Source of the DNA: an uncultured Oscillibacter sp.
GTDB lineage: Bacteria > Bacillota_A > Clostridia > Oscillospirales > Oscillospiraceae
Direction of reading: 5' to 3'
Assembly: GCA_902462475.1 (NCBI GenBank)
Contig: CABQCB010000087.1
Location: 1-7,111 of the forward strand
DNA length: 7,111 nucleotides
Shown: positions 1 to 5,411 of the stretch, in pieces
How positions within the stretch are numbered: the first letter of the stretch is position 1
Layout: each line of letters begins with the position of its first letter
Notes under the pieces: model-generated
What the model was told of the DNA's origin: nothing
What the model saw: only the letters and a program-made list of their open reading frames with translations
Database searches by the model: none
Made by a program: the position numbers and the translations under genes

Positions 1-340
1 AGGCCGCCGCGTCCCAGTCCACCGGCAAGCTGCGGATGCACAGATACCCGGCGGTAATCCCTCCCAGCAGGAGCATTGCCGCCGCAAAGGCAATGACAAA
101 GCCCTTACGGAAGGCGCTTTTCCTGCTCCGCTTCCAGGCGGACGACGCCGCCTGAGCAATGGTTTCGTCCCGGACCCGGGGATGCGCGGTGTCCAGGGCC
201 TCCTCCATCAGCCGCAGCTCCCGCCGGCACCCGTCGCACGCTCGCAGGTGGTCCTCCACCACGCGCCGGCTTTCTTGGCTACACACGCCGTCATGGTACA
301 GGGGAAGCAGGTCCCGGACCACTTCACAGTCCGCTTTCAT
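1..340 (-). CDS. Zinc-finger anti-sigma factor, membrane-bound (3' end outside window)
   Basis: This gene encodes the N-terminal 113 residues of a protein that would hold the neighbouring ECF sigma factor inactive at the membrane. The start at 340 is supported by an AGGAGGGA ribosome binding site (346-353) five bases upstream. The N-terminal domain has the anti-sigma zinc-finger pattern: Cys5, then His31-x3-Cys35-x2-Cys38, with the Firmicutes-typical VRDLLPLYHDGV stretch near residues 7-18. A basic stretch (about 69-79) precedes a hydrophobic segment at about 80-102, which should cross the membrane with the zinc domain in the cytoplasm. The remainder, presumably the extracytoplasmic sensor, lies beyond the left edge. 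The start codon lies inside the sigma gene, with a 17-nt overlap, so translational coupling and roughly matched expression are likely. The family call is strong. The signal it senses is unknown. Confidence 0.87.
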   Translation of the reverse strand, partial: MKADCEVVRDLLPLYHDGVCSQESRRVVEDHLRACDGCRRELRLMEEALDTAHPRVRDETIAQAASSAWKRSRKSAFRKGFVIAFAAAMLLLGGITAGYLCIRSLPVDWDAAA

Positions 341-815
341 CCAAATCCCTCCTCAGCTTTGTTTTCGCACGGTAAAAGATCACCCGGGCCCATCCCTCTG
401 TTTTCCCGAACAGCTCTCCGATCTGGGAAAAGGGCAACTCACCGAACACCCGCAGGGAGAACACCTCTTTATAAGGCTCGCTGAGCCCGTGGAGGAGCAC
501 ATGGAGCTTCCGGGCGGTCTCCCGGTCCACCAGGGCGCTCTCCAGCTCCGGCGCCGTCCGGTCCGGCAGATCGGCGTCCGCCTCCGGGGCCCGATGGCGC
601 TGCTTTTTCACCGCAGTAAAATAGGTGTTTTTTGCGATCTGACAAAGCCAGACGTACATCTGGCAGGTTCCGTCAAACCGGTCCATGTGCATCATAGCCT
701 TGTAAAAGGCCTCCTGGGTCACTTCCTCCGCCACGGCCCCGTTTCGGCACAGGGAGAACACATACTTGTACACATTTTGGAAGTGCTCCGTGTAAATGGC
801 CTCAAAGTCCGCCAT
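324..815 (-). CDS. ECF-family RNA polymerase sigma factor
   Basis: The 163-residue product has the size and two-domain layout of an ECF (group 4) sigma-70 factor, which directs RNA polymerase to stress or envelope-response promoters. Region 2 spans about residues 5-72. It includes the AEEVTQEAFYKAM helix (29-41, core binding) and the YVWLCQIAKN segment (54-63, -10 recognition). Region 4 spans about 97-157, with a helix-turn-helix around 129-156 (FSQIGELFGKTEGWARV...) for -35 recognition. The linker between them is acidic and proline-containing. The start at 815 has a strong GGGAGGTGA ribosome binding site (820-828). The gene is followed by an overlapping anti-sigma gene, the classic arrangement for an ECF module. 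A TGAAAC-N17-GTC promoter-like element upstream suggests autoregulation. The ECF subgroup and regulon cannot be assigned from this sequence alone. Confidence 0.93.
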   Translation of the reverse strand: MADFEAIYTEHFQNVYKYVFSLCRNGAVAEEVTQEAFYKAMMHMDRFDGTCQMYVWLCQIAKNTYFTAVKKQRHRAPEADADLPDRTAPELESALVDRETARKLHVLLHGLSEPYKEVFSLRVFGELPFSQIGELFGKTEGWARVIFYRAKTKLRRDLDESGL

Positions 816-819
816 GGCA

Positions 820-828
820 TCACCTCCC
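820..828 (-). promoter_or_regulatory. Ribosome binding site of the sigma gene
   Basis: GGGAGGTGA on the minus strand, with its GGAGG core seven bases from the ATG at 815. It fixes the start of the ECF sigma gene. The other nearby ATG (820-818) is out of frame. Confidence 0.8.
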
Positions 829-833
829 GCACC

Positions 834-864
834 TGTAAGACTGCGCCGGCGGAAAAACGTTTCA
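834..864 (-). promoter_or_regulatory. Probable ECF-type autoregulatory promoter of the sigma gene
   Basis: Read on the minus strand there is TGAAACGTTTTT (864-853), a good ECF -35 element with its AAC core, and GTCTTACA (841-834), a plausible ECF -10. They are separated by 17 nt between TGAAAC and GTC. The start of transcription would fall near 828, only about a dozen bases before the ATG, so the ribosome binding site would sit almost at the 5' end of the transcript. ECF genes are commonly autoregulated from such promoters. This is a match by eye, not a measured site. Confidence 0.5.
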
Positions 865-913
865 GTTTCTTTTCAAAAAGATACCATATTTTTCTCCCGC
901 CGCACAGTCCCCC

Positions 914-946
914 GCGCCCCCGGAATTGATCCGGGGGCGCTTTTCT
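914..946 (+). terminator. Orphan rho-independent terminator ahead of the ABC operon
   Basis: A perfect 11-bp GC-rich stem (GCGCCCCCGGA at 914-924, its complement at 930-940) closes a five-base loop and is followed by TTTTCT, so it should stop rightward transcription. Nothing on the minus-strand side resembles a U-tract, so it is directional. No plus-strand gene lies upstream of it in the window; the sigma module reads the other way. It may insulate the ABC operon from antisense read-through, end a small or antisense RNA, or act as an attenuator if the operon is transcribed from further upstream. Confidence 0.8.
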
Positions 947-966
947 GTATGCTTCCTTTAGAAATC

Positions 967-991
967 TTAAACCGCCCTATATGGCGTTTAA
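967..991. repeat. Inverted repeat upstream of the ABC operon
   Basis: TTAAACCGCC (967-976) and GGCGTTTAA (983-991) are complementary over nine pairs with one bulged C, around the AT-rich centre CTATAT. The site lies about 45 bases before the ABC ATPase start, where an operator or the promoter would be expected. It could bind a dimeric regulator or form an RNA hairpin. Function is inferred from position only. Confidence 0.4.
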
Positions 992-1000
992 AGCTTGACC

Positions 1001-1013
1001 GGCTATGATAGCC
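1001..1013. repeat. Small inverted repeat just before the ABC ribosome binding site
   Basis: GGCTA-TGA-TAGCC is a perfect 5-bp stem with a three-base loop, ending five bases before the AAAGGAGG ribosome binding site. In RNA it would form a small hairpin; in DNA it contains TATGAT, which resembles a -10 box but has no convincing -35 partner at the right distance. It may be chance. Confidence 0.3.
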
Positions 1014-1018
1014 ACCAG

Positions 1019-1026
1019 AAAGGAGG
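1019..1026 (+). promoter_or_regulatory. Ribosome binding site of the ABC ATPase gene
   Basis: AAAGGAGG with ten bases to the ATG at 1037. It decides the start: the alternative in-frame TTG at 995 lies upstream of this site and would add 14 residues unlike the family N-terminus. Confidence 0.75.
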
Positions 1027-1036
1027 CGCAGCGACC

Positions 1037-1765
1037 ATGAATGAGACCGATCCCCGCAGCCGCCCCATCATCGAAGTGAAAGACATCCGCAAGGAATACC
1101 CCATCGGCGACGAGACCGTGGTGGCCCTCAAGCGGATCAACCTCAGCGTCATGCGGGGGGAGATCTGCTGCATCTTCGGCACCTCCGGCTCCGGCAAGAG
1201 CACCCTGCTCAACCAGCTGGCAGGCATGGAAAAGCCCACCCGGGGCGAGGTACGCATCGGCGGCGTGCCCATCTCCCGCCTGAGCGAAAACCAATTGGCG
1301 TCCTTCCGGCAAAAGCACCTGGGCTTCGTATTCCAGTCCTACAATCTGCTGCCGGGCCTCACCGCCACGGAAAACGTGGCCCTGCCCCTTTTGTTCCGGG
1401 GCGTGTCCCGCCCGGAGCGGGAGGCCGCCGCCCGGAAGCTTTTGACACGGGTAGGCCTTTCCCACCGGCTGGACCACTTCCCCCGGCAGATGTCCGGCGG
1501 CCAGCAGCAGCGGGCAGGCATCGCCCGGGCGTTCATCGCCCGGCCGGACGTGGTGTTTGCCGACGAGCCCACAGGAAACCTGGACTCCAAGACCACCGTG
1601 GAGATCATGCAGATGATCTGCACCTTTGCCCGGGACTACCATCAGACCATCATCCTCGTTACCCACGACCCGGAGATGGCAGCCTATGCCGACCGGATCG
1701 TCACGCTGATCGACGGCGAGATCGTTTCCAATGAAGTCAACAAAAAGGAGAGGACCCACCTATGA
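1037..1765 (+). CDS. ABC transporter ATP-binding protein, MacB/LolD type
   Basis: This 242-residue cytoplasmic ATPase should power the membrane partner encoded two genes downstream. All nucleotide-binding motifs are present and intact: Walker A GTSGSGKST (48-56), Q-loop Gln100 in FVFQSYNLLPGLTATENV, the ABC signature as MSGGQQQR (152-159), Walker B VVFADE (172-177) followed by PTGNLD, and the switch His210 in LVTHD. The NLLPGLTATENV and ADEPTGNLD sequences are typical of the MacB/LolD/FtsE branch, which works with FtsX-fold permeases in mechanotransmission or lipoprotein and peptide export, not in nutrient import. The length is normal for a free-standing ATPase of this branch. The start at 1037 follows an AAAGGAGG site. 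The gene overlaps the next by four bases (ATGA), so the two are co-translated. The substrate is unknown. Confidence 0.95.
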   Translation: MNETDPRSRPIIEVKDIRKEYPIGDETVVALKRINLSVMRGEICCIFGTSGSGKSTLLNQLAGMEKPTRGEVRIGGVPISRLSENQLASFRQKHLGFVFQSYNLLPGLTATENVALPLLFRGVSRPEREAAARKLLTRVGLSHRLDHFPRQMSGGQQQRAGIARAFIARPDVVFADEPTGNLDSKTTVEIMQMICTFARDYHQTIILVTHDPEMAAYADRIVTLIDGEIVSNEVNKKERTHL

Positions 1766-3861
1766 ACAACCGACTGACCCGAAGCGCCTGCGCGCTTTTC
1801 GCCATTTTGACCCTGCTGACCGCCGCCCTGCCCCTTGCCCGGGCAGAGGGGGGAAATCTGTACGTGACCGGCTACACCATCACGTCCGGCGACAAGACCC
1901 TTTCCAAGCTGGAAAAGGACGTCACGGCGGATATCACCGTCTCCATCAAGGATACCAGCGACGGAAGCGGCGCCTCCAGCCCCGCCTCACTGGACATCAC
2001 CAAGCTGGACGACAGCTTCTCCGGCGGCAGCGTCTCCGTATCCAGGACTTCTCCCGACGGTGCGCCTTTGGTGTATGCCGTCAAGCTCTCCGGCGTCAAA
2101 TACAAGGGCGTGGGCCAGACGCTGCGGCTGCAGGTGGGCCGCGCCGGAGAGCCGGACAGCTACCAGACCCTGGAGGTGACCATCACGGAGGCCAAGGTCT
2201 ATGAGCCGGAGCCCAAGCGGAACTACGACGAGCCCAAGGAGCCCGCCCCCGCCCCCATGGTGCTCGTCTCCCGCAGTGAAATGGCCAAGCCCATCGAGGC
2301 CGGCCAGGAGATCGAGCTGGACGTGACCGTCCGCAACCTCAGCGGCTCCCGGCTCAAGTCCCCGGTGATCACCTTCACCCCCTCCGACGGCCTGACCATC
2401 TCCGGCGGCAGCACCTCCTTCGCCCTGGCGGATATCGCCGCCAAGCAGAGCGCCACGCTGACCATCCACCTCAAGGCCGCCAGCGTCATCGCCTCCCCCA
2501 ACCAGTCTTTGGGCGTGGACATGAAGTTCAACTATAACAACAATATCTCCACCATTCAGGGCAGCATCACCGACAAGATCGCCATTCCCGCCCTGGGCCG
2601 GGAAAATACCCCCCAGCCGGTGGTGCTGGTGACCCGCTCGGCCATGGACCAGCCCATCGCCCCGGACGAGACCCGGGAGGTGACCATCTCTTTCAAAAAC
2701 GCCGGCACCACCAAGCTGGTTGCCCCCGTGGCCACCGTGGCTCCTTCCGACTCCCTCATCGTGCTCAACGACACCTCCACCTTCGTGCTGGAGGACATCG
2801 CCCCCGGCGCCGCGCGCAGTATTGTGGTGCGGGTAAAGGCCCTCAAGGAGATCTCCTCCACCAGCCAGTCCATCAGCACGGAGCTCAAATACAGCTACGA
2901 CAGCGGCGGCATGCTCACCCAGGCCACCGCCTCCGACCGGGTCAATTTCTCCGCTCTGGTCCCCTCCAAGGCAGACACCCCCGTGCCCAACATCGTCATC
3001 CGCAGCTTTACCTACGGAGAGGGCTCCGTGGCGGCAGGCAGCAGCTTCCCCCTGCGCTTTGCCTTTGAGAATACCGGCAGCGTCAAAATCGAAAATATCG
3101 TGGTCACCGTGGACGGCGGCGAGAACTTCACCATGGACGGCGGCACCAACACCTTCCACTATAACGCCCTCGCCGCCGGAGCCGCCCAGACCCAGGAGGT
3201 GCCCATGCGCGCGGTGCCTAACGGCAAAAGCGGCGCCCAGAGCATCAGCGTGGGCTTCAAGTACGAGTATGTGGACGGCGACAAGCGCACTGCCACCAAC
3301 ACGGACATCCGTATCTCCGTCCCCATCTACCAGCCCGACCGCTTCCAGCTCAACGCCCCCGTGGTCCCCGAGACCGTGAACGTGGGCGAGGAGGCGGAGG
3401 TCACCATGGCCTATGTGAACAAGGGCAAGGACGACATCTCCAACGTGGAAGCCATCGTGGAGGGCGACGGCGTGGATACCCCCGCCCGCACCCAGTACTT
3501 AGGCAACATCACCGCCGGCACCAGCGGCACCATCGGCTTCGCCCTCTCCCCCGTGGCAGCGGGCCCGGTGGACGTGGTGCTGAAGATCTCCTATGAAAAC
3601 GCGGACCAGCAGGTCCAGGTGAAGACGTTCCCCATTACCCTTCAGGCCGAAGAGCTGCCGCCGCCGGACGACTTCGGCGACGAGCTGCCCCCCGTGGAAG
3701 AGGGCGGCATCCCCTGGCTGTGGATCGGCCTGGGTTCCGCGGCCGTGGCAGGCATCGCCGCCGTCGTGGTGATCCGGCGGAAAAAGCACACCAAGGCCGG
3801 CACCGAAAGCTGGGACTCCTGGGAGGACGAAACGCCGGACGACGCCGGGAAAGAGAGCTGA
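1762..3861 (+). CDS. Secreted, membrane-anchored protein of tandem Ig-like (CARDB/COG1361-like) domains
   Basis: The 699-residue product starts with a signal peptide (basic NNRLTR, hydrophobic core to about residue 23, likely cut after ARA at 26-28). It ends with one membrane segment (about 650-670), a stop-transfer RRKK, and a 25-30 residue acidic tail containing WDSWEDE. Between these lie about five beta-rich domains of 100-120 residues: roughly 31-145, 163-276, 286-398, 407-521 and 525-628. Domains two and three are plainly related: VLVSRSEMAKPI (167-178) matches VLVTRSAMDQPI (288-299), and both continue through TPSD/APSD and a TSF/STF strand. Domain four begins with a similar NIVIRSF. The V.N.G-type strands resemble CARDB or COG1361 S-layer-like Ig folds. 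No catalytic motif is seen. Proline-rich linkers flank the array (about 146-165 and 631-648). A GGAG/GAGG site (1747-1753) precedes the ATG. Lying between the ATPase and permease genes, it is probably their extracytoplasmic partner. Exact family and ligand are unknown. Confidence 0.85.
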   Translation: MNNRLTRSACALFAILTLLTAALPLARAEGGNLYVTGYTITSGDKTLSKLEKDVTADITVSIKDTSDGSGASSPASLDITKLDDSFSGGSVSVSRTSPDGAPLVYAVKLSGVKYKGVGQTLRLQVGRAGEPDSYQTLEVTITEAKVYEPEPKRNYDEPKEPAPAPMVLVSRSEMAKPIEAGQEIELDVTVRNLSGSRLKSPVITFTPSDGLTISGGSTSFALADIAAKQSATLTIHLKAASVIASPNQSLGVDMKFNYNNNISTIQGSITDKIAIPALGRENTPQPVVLVTRSAMDQPIAPDETREVTISFKNAGTTKLVAPVATVAPSDSLIVLNDTSTFVLEDIAPGAARSIVVRVKALKEISSTSQSISTELKYSYDSGGMLTQATASDRVNFSALVPSKADTPVPNIVIRSFTYGEGSVAAGSSFPLRFAFENTGSVKIENIVVTVDGGENFTMDGGTNTFHYNALAAGAAQTQEVPMRAVPNGKSGAQSISVGFKYEYVDGDKRTATNTDIRISVPIYQPDRFQLNAPVVPETVNVGEEAEVTMAYVNKGKDDISNVEAIVEGDGVDTPARTQYLGNITAGTSGTIGFALSPVAAGPVDVVLKISYENADQQVQVKTFPITLQAEELPPPDDFGDELPPVEEGGIPWLWIGLGSAAVAGIAAVVVIRRKKHTKAGTESWDSWEDETPDDAGKES

Positions 3862-3864
3862 TCC

Positions 3865-5199
3865 ATGAGTAAACAAGACATTTTCCGCATGTGCCTGCAA
3901 AACCTCATGCGCCGCAAATCCCGCACCTTTTTGACGGTGCTGGGCGTGCTGATCGGCTGCTGCTCCATCGTGATCATGGTGTCTCTGGGCATCGGTATGA
4001 AGGAATCCCAGGACAAGCTCCTGGCCCAGATGGGCGATCTGACCATCATCACCGTCAACGCCCCCCAGGGGGGGCGGGGCAAGACCAAGCTGGACGACGC
4101 TCTGGTCAAGAGCCTGCGCAACCTGCCGGGGGTGGAGGCGGTCACCCCCAAGCAGACCCTGGAGGCAGAGGACATCCGCCTGGTCACCGGCACCGGAAAG
4201 CGGTATGTGTCCGACTGGGCCATCGTGGTGGGTCTGGACACGGACGCCATGGAGAAAATGGGGTACCATCTGGTCAGCGGCAGCGCTGTCCAGCGCAGCG
4301 GCGACGTGATCGCCGGGCAGTACCTGGCCTATAACTTCAAGGACACCCTGCGCCCCGAGGGCCGGAACATGATCGACCGCTGGGGCGGCGAGCTGGATAT
4401 GGGCGACACGGAGCGCGCCATTCCGGACCCCTATTTCAACCCTCTGAACCAGACCTACACCCTGGAAGCGAACATCCAGGGCACCAAACTCTCTCTTCCC
4501 ATCCGCTCCGTGGGCGTCTCCAAGGAGGATTACTCCAAGGGCGCCGAGACCTCCGACGGCATCATCATGAGCCTTTCCGACCTGCAAAAGCTTCTGGAAA
4601 AGGTGCCGGGCGCCAAGAAAAAGCGCACTTATGACTCCGTTTTGGTAAAGGTCACGGACATCACGGCGGTGGAGCGGGTGGAGACCGACATCAAGGGCAT
4701 GGGCTACAACACCGAGTCCATGGAAAGCATCCGCAAGCCCATGGAAAAAGAGGCCCAGCAAAAGCAGATGATGCTGGGAGGCCTGGGCGCCATCTCCCTG
4801 TTCGTGGCGGCCCTGGGCATCACCAACACCATGATCATGTCCATCTCCGAGCGCACCCGGGAGATCGGCATCATGAAGGCCCTGGGCTGCTATGTGACGG
4901 ACATCCGGGTCCTGTTTTTGTCGGAGGCCGGCGCCATCGGGCTCATCGGCGGCGTCATCGGCTGCATCATCAGCTTCTGCGCCTCCGTCATCATCAACCT
5001 GGTATCCCTGGGGCCGTCGGTGGACAATCTGCTGCCCGCCATGCTGGGCGGCGGCGATGTGACCCGGGTCTCCGTGATCCCGCCGTGGCTGCTGGTCTTT
5101 GCAGTGGTATTCTCCGTGCTCATCGGCCTGGGCTCGGGGTACTATCCCGCCAACAAGGCCGTGCAGATCCCGGCGCTGGAGGCCATCAAAAGCGACTGA
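3865..5199 (+). CDS. ABC transporter permease, MacB/FtsX family
   Basis: The 444-residue membrane protein has the layout of a MacB-type permease: a short cytoplasmic N-terminus (MRRKSR at 15-20), a first membrane helix at about 21-42, a large extracytoplasmic domain (about 45-295, MacB_PCD-like), then three helices near 303-325, 352-378 and 407-427. The FtsX-type cytoplasmic coupling segment SISERTREIGIMKALGC (326-342) follows helix two, and the C-terminus has the usual YYPANKAVQIPALEAIKSD ending. Such proteins use ATP hydrolysis in the cytoplasm to move their external domain, for efflux, lipoprotein release or signalling. It begins three bases after the preceding stop codon with only a weak purine-rich ribosome site (about 3848-3857), suggesting coupled translation. 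The partner ATPase is encoded at the head of the operon. The substrate is unknown; a YknZ-like peptide efflux role is possible but not shown. Confidence 0.92.
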   Translation: MSKQDIFRMCLQNLMRRKSRTFLTVLGVLIGCCSIVIMVSLGIGMKESQDKLLAQMGDLTIITVNAPQGGRGKTKLDDALVKSLRNLPGVEAVTPKQTLEAEDIRLVTGTGKRYVSDWAIVVGLDTDAMEKMGYHLVSGSAVQRSGDVIAGQYLAYNFKDTLRPEGRNMIDRWGGELDMGDTERAIPDPYFNPLNQTYTLEANIQGTKLSLPIRSVGVSKEDYSKGAETSDGIIMSLSDLQKLLEKVPGAKKKRTYDSVLVKVTDITAVERVETDIKGMGYNTESMESIRKPMEKEAQQKQMMLGGLGAISLFVAALGITNTMIMSISERTREIGIMKALGCYVTDIRVLFLSEAGAIGLIGGVIGCIISFCASVIINLVSLGPSVDNLLPAMLGGGDVTRVSVIPPWLLVFAVVFSVLIGLGSGYYPANKAVQIPALEAIKSD

Positions 5200-5222
5200 G
5201 CACATAGTCCATTTGCTTCCGT

Positions 5223-5255
5223 GGGGAAGGGCATCCGCCCTTCCCCGTGCTTTTT
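5223..5255 (+). terminator. Rho-independent terminator of the ABC operon
   Basis: GGGGAAGGGC (5223-5232), a four-base loop, its perfect complement (5237-5246), then GTGC and five T residues. It starts 23 bases after the permease stop codon and closes the three-gene operon, separating it from the symporter gene. Confidence 0.88.
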
Positions 5256-5287
5256 CCAGACTTTGGGACGGAAAGTGAAAAAATCGG

Positions 5288-5316
5288 TTGCATCCCGGAC
5301 ACGGACATAGTACAAT
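5288..5316 (+). promoter_or_regulatory. Sigma-A-type promoter of the symporter gene
   Basis: TTGCAT (5288-5293) and TACAAT (5311-5316) are separated by exactly 17 bases, four of six and five of six matches to TTGACA and TATAAT. Transcription would begin near 5323, giving a leader of about 90 bases. The leader contains a weak GCATTT/AAATGC inverted repeat (5333-5338, 5346-5351), but I see no glycine riboswitch or T-box motif. Confidence 0.75.
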
Positions 5317-5399
5317 GATAAGCACCCGCGGCGCATTTGCGCTTTAAATGCCTAGAGTCACCCCCGCCTGTGCCGCCGGCCATCACGGAATGATTCATC

Positions 5400-5404
5400 G
5401 GAGG
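5400..5404 (+). promoter_or_regulatory. Ribosome binding site of the symporter gene
   Basis: GGAGG with seven bases to the ATG at 5412, ideal spacing. It fixes the start of the symporter gene. Confidence 0.8.
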
Positions 5405-5411
5405 CGTTCAT

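Noticed and set aside
995..1009. TTGACC and TATGAT as a promoter for the ABC operon
   Set aside because: The two boxes are only three bases apart, far from the 16-18 needed, and TATGAT has no good -35 at the right distance.
995..1036. TTG start at 995 extending the ABC ATPase by 14 residues
   Set aside because: The AAAGGAGG ribosome site lies downstream of this codon and serves the ATG at 1037; the extra residues do not look like the family.
977..1759. Minus-strand open frame of 260 codons opposite the ABC ATPase gene
   Set aside because: The plus strand carries every ABC ATPase motif intact; the antisense frame shows none of any family.
1987..3159. Minus-strand open frame of 390 codons opposite the Ig-like protein gene
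   Set aside because: Very rich in Gly, Asp and His with no domain; explained by the third-position GC bias of the plus-strand gene.
3499..5325. Long minus-strand open frame of 608 codons opposite the Ig protein and permease genes
   Set aside because: It spans two well-supported genes and their terminator, is rich in Gly, His, Asp and Ala as expected of an antisense shadow in GC-rich DNA, and has no recognisable domain.
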